Shown in pieces: positions 7,656 to 15,505 of a stretch of 64,000 bases of DNA; the stretch's first letter is position 1, and every line of letters begins with the position of its first letter. The translations under genes were made by a program, and so were the position numbers. The DNA comes from Rhodobacter huangdaonensis (lineage in GTDB: Bacteria; Pseudomonadota; Alphaproteobacteria; Rhodobacterales; Rhodobacteraceae): assembly GCF_004022465.1 (NCBI RefSeq), contig NZ_SAVA01000001.1:372001-436000 (forward strand). The letters are read 5' to 3'. The notes beneath the pieces were generated by a model, which was given only the letters and a program-made list of their open reading frames with translations, was not told the DNA's origin and ran no database searches.

Positions 7656-9479
7656 ATGAAAAAGAACCTGCCGCTTCTCGATGCCAACGCCAGCGCGGGG
7701 GGCGCGTCGGGCGGCTTCGGCGACCTGCCGGACTGGGACCTGAGCGATCTCTACACCGCCCCCGATGCGCCGGAACTTGCCCGCGACATGGCATCGCTCG
7801 AGACCCTGTGCGCCAGCTTCGCCGCCGATTACGAGGGCAAGCTCGCCACGCTCGACGCCGCCGCGATGGCCGAATGCATCCACCGCTACGAGGCGATCGA
7901 GACCACGGCCGGGCGGATCATGTCCTATGCCGGGCTGCGCTATTATCAGAACACCGTCGACGGCACGCGCGCCAAGTTCCTGTCGGACGCGCAGGACCGG
8001 ATCACCGCCTTCACCACCCCGCTCGTCTTCTTCTCGCTCGAGTTCAACCGGATCGACGACGCGACCTATGAGGCGGTCTTCGCCGATCCGGCGGTGGCCC
8101 GCTACAAGCCCGTCTTCGACCGGATGCGGGCGATGAAGCCCTATCAGCTTTCCGACGAGCTCGAGAAATTCCTGCACGACCAGTCGGTCGTCGGTGCCGC
8201 CGCCTGGAACCGGCTCTTTGACGAGACCACCGCCGCGCTGACCTTCGAGGTCGAGGGCGAGACGCTGAGCCTCGAGGCGACGACGACGCTGATGACCGAC
8301 CATGACCGGCCGAAGCGCGAGGCCGCGGCCCATGCCCTGGCCAGGGTCTTCACCGACAACATCAAGATCTTCTCGCGCGTGCACAACACGCTTGCCAAGG
8401 AGAAGGAGATCGAGGACCGCTGGCGCAAGATGCCGACGCCGCAGACGGCGCGGCACCTGTCGAACGATGTCGAGCCCGAGGTGGTCGAGGCGCTGCGCAA
8501 TGCCGTGGTCGCCGCCTATCCGCGGCTCAGCCACCGCTATTACGCGCTGAAGGCGAAATGGCTCGGCCTCGAGACGCTCGAGATCTGGGACCGCAACGCG
8601 CCGCTGCCGACCGAGGCGCCGCGCAAGATCCTGTGGGACGAGGCGAAGGACACGGTGCTGACCGCCTATGCCAGCTTCTCGCCGAAGATGGCCGAGATCG
8701 CCCGGCCCTTCTTCGAAAAGGGCTGGATCGACGCAGGCGTGAAGCCCGGCAAGGCGCCCGGCGCCTTCGCCCATCCGACGGTGACCACGGTGCACCCCTA
8801 TGTGATGCTGAATTACCTCGGCAAGCCGCGCGACGTGATGACGCTGGCGCACGAGCTGGGCCATGGCGTGCATCAGGTGCTGGCCGCGGGTCAGGGCGAG
8901 ATGCTGGCCGACACGCCGCTGACGCTGGCCGAGACCGCCTCGGTCTTCGGCGAGATGCTGACCTTCCGCAAGCTGCTCGATGGCGCGAAGACCCAGGCCG
9001 AGCGCAAGACCCTCCTTGCCGGCAAGGTCGAGGACATGATCAACACCGTGGTGCGGCAGATCGCGTTCTATGACTTCGAATGCAAGCTGCACGCGGCCCG
9101 GGCCGAGGGCGAGTTGACGCCCGAGGACATCAACGCGCTGTGGATGTCGGTGCAGGCCGAGAGCCTCGGGCCGGCGTTCACCTTCATGCCGGGCTACGAG
9201 ACCTTCTGGTCCTACATCCCGCATTTCGTGCACTCGCCCTTCTACGTCTATGCCTATGCCTTCGGCGACGGGCTGGTGAACGCGCTTTATGCCGCCTATG
9301 CCGACGGGCTGCCCGACTTCCAGGAGAAGTATTTCGAGATGCTGAAGGCGGGCGGCTCGAAGCATCACAAGGAACTGCTCGCCCCCTTCGGCCTCGACGC
9401 CTCCGACCCCGCCTTCTGGGACAAGGGGCTGAACATGATCGCGGGCTTCATCGACGAGCTCGAGGCGATGGAAGCCTGA
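7656..9479 (+). CDS. pepF: Oligoendopeptidase F, M3 family zinc peptidase
   Basis: A 607-residue cytosolic metallopeptidase. The zinc motif HELGH lies at residues 399-403 within TLAHELGHGVHQVL, and the downstream glutamate is in TLAETASVFGEM, as in M3B peptidases. The C-terminal region FVYAYAFG-like (here HSPFYVYAYAFGDGL) is typical of PepF. The enzyme cleaves short oligopeptides and takes part in peptide turnover. The ATG follows TGAGGGTGCC, a usable ribosome binding site. It is transcribed away from the Anbu operon and is followed after 81 bp by another peptidase gene, an M19 dipeptidase. Confidence 0.93.
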   Translation: MKKNLPLLDANASAGGASGGFGDLPDWDLSDLYTAPDAPELARDMASLETLCASFAADYEGKLATLDAAAMAECIHRYEAIETTAGRIMSYAGLRYYQNTVDGTRAKFLSDAQDRITAFTTPLVFFSLEFNRIDDATYEAVFADPAVARYKPVFDRMRAMKPYQLSDELEKFLHDQSVVGAAAWNRLFDETTAALTFEVEGETLSLEATTTLMTDHDRPKREAAAHALARVFTDNIKIFSRVHNTLAKEKEIEDRWRKMPTPQTARHLSNDVEPEVVEALRNAVVAAYPRLSHRYYALKAKWLGLETLEIWDRNAPLPTEAPRKILWDEAKDTVLTAYASFSPKMAEIARPFFEKGWIDAGVKPGKAPGAFAHPTVTTVHPYVMLNYLGKPRDVMTLAHELGHGVHQVLAAGQGEMLADTPLTLAETASVFGEMLTFRKLLDGAKTQAERKTLLAGKVEDMINTVVRQIAFYDFECKLHAARAEGELTPEDINALWMSVQAESLGPAFTFMPGYETFWSYIPHFVHSPFYVYAYAFGDGLVNALYAAYADGLPDFQEKYFEMLKAGGSKHHKELLAPFGLDASDPAFWDKGLNMIAGFIDELEAMEA

Positions 9480-9560
9480 TCCTGACGCAAGGGCGCCTCT
9501 GGGCGCCCTTGCCCTGCCCTGCTAGCCTCTGTGCCGGAGGATTTCAGGGAGGAATTTCCA

Positions 9561-10730
9561 ATGGCACGCAAATGGCTTTGGGGCCTTGCGGGGGGGCTGG
9601 CACTGGCTGCCGGCGGCTTCTTCGCCCTCGCCCCCGGCATTGCCGAGAACAAGCAAAACGCCGTCACCGCGCACGCGCCCTGGCCGGTCTCGGCCGAGGC
9701 GGCGGCACTGCACGACCGGCTGTTCATCGGCGACTGGCATTCGGATGCGCTGTTGTGGGACCGCGACCTGCTGACCCGCTCGTCCCGCGGCCATGTCGAT
9801 CTGCCGCGGCTGCGCGCGGGCCATGTCGCGCTGCAGGTCTTCACCACGGTGACGAAAAGCCCCGCAGGGCAGAATTACGACCAGAACTCGGCCGCGGCGC
9901 GCGACAATATCACCGCGCTGGTGATCGCCGAGGCGCGCCCGCCGCGCACCTGGTTCAGCCTGATGGAGCGCGGCCTCGACCAGGCGGCGCGGCTGAATGC
10001 GATGGCGGCAAAGGCCCCCGACCAGCTGCGGCTGATCCGCACCCGCGCCGATCTCGACGCGCTCGTCGCCGCACGGGAGGCCGGCGCCGAGACCGTGGGC
10101 GGCATCCTCGGCGCCGAGGGCGGGCATGTGCTGGAAGGCAAGATCGAGAACCTCGGCCGGCTTTACGACGCCGGGTTCCGGCTGATGGGGCTCACCCATT
10201 TCTTCGACAACGAGCTTGGCGGCAGCCTGCATGGCGAGGGCGACACGGGCCTCACCCCGTTCGGCCGCGAGGTGGTGACCGAGATGGTCACGCGCCACAT
10301 GGTGATCGACCTCGCCCATGCCTCGCCGCAGATGGCGCGCGAGGTGCTGGCGATGCCGGGCACCCGGCCGATCGTCAGCCATACCGGCATCCACAATGTC
10401 TGCCCGACGAAGCGCAACTTCCCCGACGAGCTGATGCAGGCGATCGTGGCGAAGGGCGGCGTGATCGGCATCGGCTTCTGGGACGAGGCGGTCTGCGACC
10501 CGACGCCCGCCGGCATCGCGAAAAGCATCGTGGCCGCCGTGGCGCTTCTGGGCGAGGATCACGTCTCGCTCGGCTCCGATTTCGACGGCGCGGTGACCAC
10601 CGATCTCGACAGCTCGGAACTTGCCGCGATCACGCAGGCGCTGCTCGACACCGGGATGAGCGAGGCGGTGATCGCCAAGGTGATGGGCACCAACATGCTG
10701 CGGTACCTGCGCGAGACCCTGCCGGGCTGA
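9561..10730 (+). CDS. Membrane-anchored M19 (renal dipeptidase family) dipeptidase
   Basis: A 389-residue protein. The ATG at 9561 is chosen because AGGGAGGA lies just upstream and the product then begins with a hydrophobic anchor or signal segment (residues 4-25, ending LAPGIA). The metal-binding HSD of GDWHSDALLWDRD, the Glu in LGAEGGHVLEG, His in DLAHASPQM and IVSHTGIHN, and the late GSDFDG form the binuclear zinc site of M19 dipeptidases. The family cleaves dipeptides, including D-amino-acid forms. The location is probably periplasmic. Follows pepF on the same strand, so the two may form a peptide-degradation pair. Confidence 0.9.
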   Translation: MARKWLWGLAGGLALAAGGFFALAPGIAENKQNAVTAHAPWPVSAEAAALHDRLFIGDWHSDALLWDRDLLTRSSRGHVDLPRLRAGHVALQVFTTVTKSPAGQNYDQNSAAARDNITALVIAEARPPRTWFSLMERGLDQAARLNAMAAKAPDQLRLIRTRADLDALVAAREAGAETVGGILGAEGGHVLEGKIENLGRLYDAGFRLMGLTHFFDNELGGSLHGEGDTGLTPFGREVVTEMVTRHMVIDLAHASPQMAREVLAMPGTRPIVSHTGIHNVCPTKRNFPDELMQAIVAKGGVIGIGFWDEAVCDPTPAGIAKSIVAAVALLGEDHVSLGSDFDGAVTTDLDSSELAAITQALLDTGMSEAVIAKVMGTNMLRYLRETLPG

Positions 10731-10733
10731 GCC

Positions 10734-11096
10734 TCGGCGCCACAGCGCCGCGGCCTCGATCCGGGTCAGGCGCGGCAATGCGGGCCGGCCGAAACCGGCC
10801 AGGCCCGCGGGCTGCGGGAGCTGCGCAAGGCACAGCGACAGCATCCGCGGCTCGCCCCGCGTCTCGGGCCCTTCGTCGGGGGGGCAGCTTTCGACCCCGA
10901 TGCCGGCGACGCGCAGGCTGCCCTGCCGCTCGAGCACGAAGTGATGCACGGTGACCGGCCTCGCCGGGCGCAGCTCGATCACGCTCTCGCCATCGACAAG
11001 GGCACACACCGGCACATAGGCCGCCTCGAACCCTGTCGCCCGCAGCCGCCGCGCGCGCGCCGAGAAGGCCTCCTCGACGGGCGGGATGGCTGATCT
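10734..11096 (-). pseudogene. Possible remnant of a Hint (hedgehog/intein) domain protein
   Basis: On the reverse strand one frame reads like the C-terminal half of the Hint-domain proteins common in Rhodobacteraceae: GFEAAYVPVCALVDGESV, then ARPVTVHHFVLERQG, VAGIGVESCPP, and an end like PALPRLTRIEAAALW. These resemble the strands after the Hint core. No start codon lies in this frame near 11100, the Cys-containing N-terminal Hint motif is absent, and no stop codon occurs at the expected end: the frame runs on antisense through the M19 gene. I therefore read it as a decayed fragment. It could also be a chance frame in GC-rich DNA. Confidence 0.4.
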
Positions 11097-11140
11097 CGGC
11101 GGGCCGGGAGTGGCAGCCCCCGGCCCGGGGGCCAGCCCGC

Positions 11141-11314
11141 TCAGCGGGCGGCCAGCACCGGACGCTGCGGCGCGCGCGAGGCGGCCTCGGCAGCGGCACG
11201 GCGCGCAATCATCGCCGCGCGGCACGCGCCCCGGGCCCAGGGCATCTGCGCTTCGGACTGCGCCGCCTCGGCGAGGATCGACTTCATCCAGCGGGGGGTC
11301 TTGGTCTTGCTCAT
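11141..11314 (-). CDS. Small basic conserved protein of Rhodobacteraceae type
   Basis: 57 residues, beginning MSKTKTPRWMKSILAEA and containing MPWARGACRAAMIARR. I recall similar short, arginine-rich proteins annotated as hypothetical in Rhodobacteraceae, but cannot name a function. A good ribosome binding site (GGCAGGAGAG) lies before the ATG at 11314. A GC-rich hairpin (GGCCCCCGG type, about 11115-11135) follows the stop and may be a terminator. The high Arg/Ala content and MIARR repeats would suit nucleic-acid or ribosome contact, but that is speculation. Confidence 0.65.
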   Translation of the reverse strand: MSKTKTPRWMKSILAEAAQSEAQMPWARGACRAAMIARRAAAEAASRAPQRPVLAAR

Positions 11315-11553
11315 CTGTGCTCTCCTGCCTTGGGGCGTGTCGCTGCGGGGGCTTCCCGGATGCATCCTGTATCGCGGCCCATTGCGGCACTGTTAAGGCT
11401 TTGGAACCAATCCGTCACCGCCCCGGGTGCCGGAAATATGGCCCGCGGATTGTTGCGCAGCACGAACAAATCAACGCATTTTCACGGGAACCGGCCGCAG
11501 GGCGCCACAATTGCGGCAAGAGCGTGGCGTGGGGCGGCGCAATCGCGCCGCAA

Positions 11554-12315
11554 TCACAGCCGAATCGCCGAGATCAGCCGGCCGTAATCGGCCTCGCCGG
11601 CATGGGTCGCGCGGCGGTAGGAATAGAATCGCTCGGGGTCGGAATAGGTGCAATGCCCGGTCCATTCCGCCGCGCCCACGCCCGCGCTCCGCAGCCGGTG
11701 CAGGCCGAAGGACGGCAGATCAAACATCGGCTTGCCATTCGTGCCACCGGCGAAGAAGCGGTCATAGTCCGGGTCTTCGGCAAGGAAATTGTCCATGAAG
11801 TCGAAACCGACCTCATAGGCGCGCTGCGAGATGCACGGGCCGATCACCGCCACGGTATCGGCGCGCTGCGCCCCCAGCCCCTCCATCGCGTCAAGCGTCG
11901 CCTCGAGCACGCCGCCAAGCGCACCGCGCCAGCCGGCATGGGCGACGCCCACCACCCCCGCGCGGCGGTCGGCAAACAGCACCGGCTCGCAATCTGCGGT
12001 CAGCACCGTCAGCAAAAGGCCGGGCGTCGCGGTGACGATCGCATCGGCGGTGACCGGCGCGTCGAGCGGCGCCTCGACCACCGCGACATCGGCGGAATGC
12101 ACCTGATTCACCCCCACCATCTCGGCCGGGCTCACCCCCATCGCGCTCGCCACGCGGGCGCGGTTGAGGTTCACCGCCTCGGTCAGGTCGCTCGACCCGT
12201 GGCCGCAGTTCAGCCCGTGGAACACGCCTGAGGAGGCCCCGCCGCGGCGGGTGAAGAAGCCATGCTTGACGCCCGAAAGCGCGCGCGAGGTCAGGATATC
12301 AAGAGTTGTCGGCAT
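11554..12315 (-). CDS. pgeF: Peptidoglycan editing factor PgeF (laccase-domain protein, YfiH)
   Basis: About 253 residues. Three in-frame ATGs follow each other at 12321, 12318 and 12315; the last fits family N-termini (PTTLDILTSRALSGVKHGFFTRRGG). Family motifs: NLNRARV, VNQVHSADV, LTADCEPVLFAD and VGVAHAGWRG, which supply the His/Cys zinc ligands. Escherichia coli PgeF removes wrongly incorporated amino acids such as L-Ser from muropeptide precursors; older annotation calls it polyphenol oxidase. The start overlaps the end of midA by about 17 bp, so midA and pgeF are translationally coupled in the lgt-midA-pgeF block. Confidence 0.9.
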   Translation of the reverse strand: MPTTLDILTSRALSGVKHGFFTRRGGASSGVFHGLNCGHGSSDLTEAVNLNRARVASAMGVSPAEMVGVNQVHSADVAVVEAPLDAPVTADAIVTATPGLLLTVLTADCEPVLFADRRAGVVGVAHAGWRGALGGVLEATLDAMEGLGAQRADTVAVIGPCISQRAYEVGFDFMDNFLAEDPDYDRFFAGGTNGKPMFDLPSFGLHRLRSAGVGAAEWTGHCTYSDPERFYSYRRATHAGEADYGRLISAIRL

Positions 12316-13399
12316 CATCATCTGCGGTGGCTGCATCGAAGCCCGGAGGCCGCGGAGCGGCCTTGGGAAAAAGGGCAAGCGTCTGGAACAGGTGACCCAT
12401 TTCGGCCGGGTGGGTCAAGCGCCGATGCGCGGCGACATGCGCATCGAGCGCCGCCCCGGTCAGCGCCTGCGCCAGACGCCCGGCGCGGGCGGTGATGCCG
12501 AGCCGCTCGAGCAGCACGCCCTGCGGTGTCAGCCCGCTCACCGCGACACCCGCGGCGCGGGCCGCGCGCGCGATCGGCTCGAAATCGACATGGGCGGTCA
12601 GGTCGGCCTCGCCCGGCGCCTCGAACGGGTCGCAGGGCGCATGGGCGCGCAGCGCCTGAAAGGTGTCGCCACGGCTGCGCCAGTTGCCATAGTCGATCAC
12701 CAGCGCCGCGCCACCATGGCGCGCGATCCGGCCGGCAATCTCGGTCACGATGGCGGGCACGGCGGGGCAGATCTCGACGATATCGCCCTCGCCGGTGTCG
12801 GCAAGGCGATCGTCGAGCAGCGTCAGCGCCACCGGCGGCGCAAGCCCCGGCACCAGCCGGCCGTCCGCAAGCCCCACCTGCCGCTCGGCCCAGGCCTCGC
12901 CCCGGCGCTCGAAGGCGCGGATCGGCAGGGCGTCGAAGAACTCGTTCGCGACGAGGAAGAGCGGCGCCTCGGGCAGGTCGGCGACGCTTTCGTGCCACTG
13001 CACCGCATGGCCCGCGAGGCGGGCGCGCTGCACCTCGCGCAGGCTGGCCGAGGCCTCGACCAGATGCACCTCGGCCGCCGCCGCCATCCCCGGCACGGCG
13101 CGCATCGCGCGCAGCATGTCGGCCATCAGCGTGCCGCGCCCGGGGCCGAGCTCGGCCAGCACGAAGCGCGTGGGCGCGCCCTGATCGAGCCAGGCCTGCG
13201 CCAGACACAGCCCCAGCATCTCGCCGAACATCTGCGAGATTTCCGGCGCGGTGATGAAATCGCCCGCCCGGCCGAACGGATCGCGGGTGGCGTAATAGCC
13301 ATGCGCCGGATGCAGCAGGCATTCGGCCATATAGGCATCAAGCCGCATCGGCCCCTCGAGCGCGATGCGCCGCGCGAAGATCTCGGCAAGCGGCGTCAC
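12299..13399 (-). CDS. SAM-dependent methyltransferase, MidA/NDUFAF7 family
   Basis: 366 residues from a GTG at 13399 whose codon overlaps the lgt stop (GTGA). The motif GYYATRDPFGRAGDFITAPEI near residues 35-55, followed by FGEMLG and ELGPGRGTLMADMLR, identifies the NDUFAF7/MidA family (DUF185). The human homologue dimethylates an arginine of a complex I subunit; alphaproteobacterial members are thought to act likewise on NADH dehydrogenase assembly. That role is by analogy only. The gene is coupled both to lgt upstream and pgeF downstream. The frame can be read further upstream but that part is antisense to other sequence and not family-like. Confidence 0.88.
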   Translation of the reverse strand: MTPLAEIFARRIALEGPMRLDAYMAECLLHPAHGYYATRDPFGRAGDFITAPEISQMFGEMLGLCLAQAWLDQGAPTRFVLAELGPGRGTLMADMLRAMRAVPGMAAAAEVHLVEASASLREVQRARLAGHAVQWHESVADLPEAPLFLVANEFFDALPIRAFERRGEAWAERQVGLADGRLVPGLAPPVALTLLDDRLADTGEGDIVEICPAVPAIVTEIAGRIARHGGAALVIDYGNWRSRGDTFQALRAHAPCDPFEAPGEADLTAHVDFEPIARAARAAGVAVSGLTPQGVLLERLGITARAGRLAQALTGAALDAHVAAHRRLTHPAEMGHLFQTLALFPKAAPRPPGFDAATADDDADNS

Positions 13400-14277
13400 G
13401 CCTGCCCCCGCCGCGCGCGCAGCGCAAACCACAGCCCGACGGCGATCATCGGCAGCGACAGGATCTGCCCCATCGTCAGGCCCCAGTCGCCGAACTGCAG
13501 CGCAAGCCCGAGCGGGTTGCCGGGCCCGACGAATTGCGCGTCGGGCTGGCGGAACAGCTCGACCACCGCGCGGCTGAGGCCATAGCCGATGAGGAACACG
13601 CCAAGCAGCAGCCCCGGCCGCTTCAGCGCCCCCGTGGCCATCAGCGCCCAGAGGAGAGCGCCCAGCAGCAGCCCTTCGAGCCCCGCCTCGTAGAGCTGCG
13701 AGGGGTGGCGCGCGCAAATGCCGTCGATCTGCCCGGCGATGCCGTTGCAGAGCTGCGCCGCCTCGACCGGGAAGATCACCCCCCAGGGCGCATCCGTCGG
13801 CCGGCCCCAGAGCTCGGGCTTGATGAAATTCGCGACCCGGCCAAGGAACAGCCCGATCGGCGCGACCAGCGCGAAGGCATCGGCCACACGCAGCGCCGGC
13901 AACTCGTGGCGGCGGCAGAACCACAGCCCCGCCACCACCGTGCCGAGAAAGCCGCCGTGGAAGGACATGCCGCCCTGCCAGACCTTCACCACCTCGAGCG
14001 GATGCGTCAGGTAATAGCCCGGTTCGTAGAACAGCACGAAGCCGAGCCGGCCGCCGATCACCACGCCGAGGATCACCGCCGTCAGCAGATCCTCGACCAG
14101 CTTCGGCCGCATCGGCGCCTCGCCGCCCCAGAGCGCGGGGCGGTTCATCAGCGCGACGATGATGCGCCAGCCGGCCAGCAGCCCGGCGATATAGGCCAGC
14201 GCATACCAGCGGATCGGCAGGTTCACGACCGGAATGACGAAGGCGTTCGGGTCGATCTCGGGGAAGGGAATGGCCAT
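13396..14277 (-). CDS. lgt: Prolipoprotein diacylglyceryl transferase
   Basis: 293 residues, an inner-membrane enzyme that transfers diacylglycerol from phosphatidylglycerol to the lipobox cysteine of prolipoproteins. About seven hydrophobic segments are visible, and the Lgt signature GRVANFIKPELWGRPTD is present around residue 147. The essential YALAYIAG-type region near residue 25 and GGMSFHGG are also conserved. The ATG at 14277 gives MAIPFPEIDP, the usual N-terminus in this group. First gene of lgt-midA-pgeF, divergent from ubiK with 112 bp between the starts. Confidence 0.95.
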   Translation of the reverse strand: MAIPFPEIDPNAFVIPVVNLPIRWYALAYIAGLLAGWRIIVALMNRPALWGGEAPMRPKLVEDLLTAVILGVVIGGRLGFVLFYEPGYYLTHPLEVVKVWQGGMSFHGGFLGTVVAGLWFCRRHELPALRVADAFALVAPIGLFLGRVANFIKPELWGRPTDAPWGVIFPVEAAQLCNGIAGQIDGICARHPSQLYEAGLEGLLLGALLWALMATGALKRPGLLLGVFLIGYGLSRAVVELFRQPDAQFVGPGNPLGLALQFGDWGLTMGQILSLPMIAVGLWFALRARRGQA

Positions 14278-14389
14278 GGTGCTCCTCGATGTCGCGCGCA
14301 GGAAGCCCGCGGGCCGGGGCGAAGTCAACCTTGTCTCTTGCCGCGGCTGCGCCCATATAGGGCAAAACCCCGTGACCATGAGGGACGCG

Positions 14390-14647
14390 ATGCAAGCGCC
14401 GAACAAGTTCTTCGACGAGATGTCCAAGCTGATGACCAACGCCATGGGCGTGGCGCAGGGCGCCCGCACCGAGGCGGAAACCGCGATGAAAAGCTGGATG
14501 GACCGCTGGCTCGCCGACCGCGACTTTGTCACCCGCGAGGAATTCGACGCGGTGAAGGCGATGGCGCAGAAGGCGCGCGAGGAAAACGAGGCGCTGAAGG
14601 CCCGTCTCGACGCGCTCGAGGCCGCCGCACCGAAAACCGGGGCTTGA
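14390..14647 (+). CDS. UbiK-family (BMFP/YqiC) accessory protein
   Basis: 85 residues from the ATG at 14390, preceded by AGGG at 6 bp; an ATG four codons earlier (14378) is possible. The N-terminal NKFFDEMSKLMTNAMGVAQG helix and a C-terminal coiled coil (VTREEFDAVKAMAQKAREENEALKARL in the sense of heptads from about residue 45) define the BMFP family. UbiK binds UbiJ lipid-binding factor in E. coli and helps ubiquinone synthesis; YqiC homologues also show membrane-fusogenic behaviour. Divergent from lgt, a synteny I associate with Rhodobacteraceae. Confidence 0.85.
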   Translation: MQAPNKFFDEMSKLMTNAMGVAQGARTEAETAMKSWMDRWLADRDFVTREEFDAVKAMAQKAREENEALKARLDALEAAAPKTGA

Positions 14648-14686
14648 GCCCCCGCGGGCTTTCCTGCCGCGGCTTTTTCTTGGTTC

Positions 14687-14742
14687 AAATACTCCCGCCG
14701 GAGGCTCCCGCACCCTCGGAAGCGCCTCCGGCGGGAGTATTT
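14687..14742. repeat. Perfect 19-bp inverted repeat between ubiK and nudix genes
   Basis: Arms at 14687-14705 (AAATACTCCCGCCGGAGGC) and 14724-14742 are exact reverse complements with an 18-bp loop. It sits between two convergent genes and can act as a bidirectional terminator because A/T tracts flank both sides (TTTTTC before, TATTTTTGC after). The flank GAGTATTTTTGCAAGGAAAAG recurs with small changes at 37651-37680 and, more distantly, at 34059-34118 and 46350-46370, so this is one copy of a dispersed element. Confidence 0.8.
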
Positions 14743-14756
14743 TTGCAAGGAAAAGC

Positions 14757-15182
14757 CTAAGCGCGCGCCGCCAGAGCCCGGGCGAGGACCTCTTCGACGC
14801 GCGCGCTCATCGGGCGGGCGCGGGCCAGCACCTCGGGCACCGGCACCCATTCCGCCTCGAGCGCATCATCGGCGGCCTGCGCCGTGCCCTCGGCCCCGTC
14901 GCAGACGACGGCGACGAGGTGGTAGTGGAACTGCACCGCGCCGCCCGCGTCGCGGCTGATCGCGTCGGTCTGGGCGATGACGGTGCCGGCGCGGGCAATG
15001 AGCCCGGTCTCCTCGGCCAGTTCGCGCAGCGCCGCCGCCTCGACCGTCTCGCCCCAGTCGACCTTGCCGCCCGGATAGCCCCAGAGCCCGGCATCGGGCG
15101 GGTTCGCGCGGCGCACGAGCAGGACCTGTTCGCCGCGCAGCACCACCGCCAGCACGGCAAGCCGCGGCACCGGCGCGCTCAT
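14757..15182 (-). CDS. NUDIX hydrolase
   Basis: 141 residues with a full Nudix box: GKVDWGETVEAAALRELAEE followed by TGL, which matches G-x5-E-x7-RE-x-x-x-EE-x-G. The short hydrophobic N-terminal strand LAVLAVVLRGEQVLLVRR and the GLWGYPGG run are those of ADP-ribose pyrophosphatase-like or MutT-like members. The substrate among nucleoside diphosphate derivatives cannot be told. The ATG at 15182 overlaps the DUF6476 stop (ATGA), so the two are coupled. Confidence 0.9.
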   Translation of the reverse strand: MSAPVPRLAVLAVVLRGEQVLLVRRANPPDAGLWGYPGGKVDWGETVEAAALRELAEETGLIARAGTVIAQTDAISRDAGGAVQFHYHLVAVVCDGAEGTAQAADDALEAEWVPVPEVLARARPMSARVEEVLARALAARA

Positions 15183-15505
15183 GGCGCGACCGTCCCCGGG
15201 GCGGGCGCGATCCGGGTCTCGCCCAGCAGCGTGCCGTCGCGCAGATAGACGAGGACGCGGTCGTCGGCGGACAGCACCACGATCCGGTTGCCGGCGAAGG
15301 CGAGCGAGATCGGCCGCACCCCCTCGGGCAGGACCACCGCCGCGGGCAGCTCGGGCAGCGGCACCGGGCCCGACAGGCGGGTGACAAGCAGCCCGACGAT
15401 CGTTACAAGCCCGAGGATCATCGTGACGGCCAGCGCCGTCACCAGGATTTTCAGAAACCGGACCTCGGGCAGCGGGGCCGGATCGGAAGGCAGCATGTCG
15501 GACAT
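15179..15505 (-). CDS. DUF6476 family single-pass membrane protein
   Basis: 108 residues from the ATG at 15505 (MSDMLPSDPAPLPE). One strong transmembrane segment spans about residues 18-41 (FLKILVTALAVTMILGL and on), and a small extracytoplasmic beta-rich domain follows (GVRPISLAFAGNRIVVLSAD, ending APAPGTVAP). I recognise it as the small Rhodobacterales family DUF6476; no function is known. The product resembles a tethered beta-propeller blade. Its first codons overlap head-to-head with those of rluD (15495) by 11 bp, which is unusual. Confidence 0.75.
   Translation of the reverse strand: MSDMLPSDPAPLPEVRFLKILVTALAVTMILGLVTIVGLLVTRLSGPVPLPELPAAVVLPEGVRPISLAFAGNRIVVLSADDRVLVYLRDGTLLGETRIAPAPGTVAP

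Noticed and set aside
9522..11390. 622-codon reverse frame
   Set aside because: Mostly antisense to the M19 gene and overlapping the 57-residue gene; only the 10734-11096 part has protein-like motifs.
12299..14713. 804-codon frame ending in MidA
   Set aside because: The upstream part overlaps lgt out of frame; GTG at 13399 coupled to the lgt stop is the proper start.
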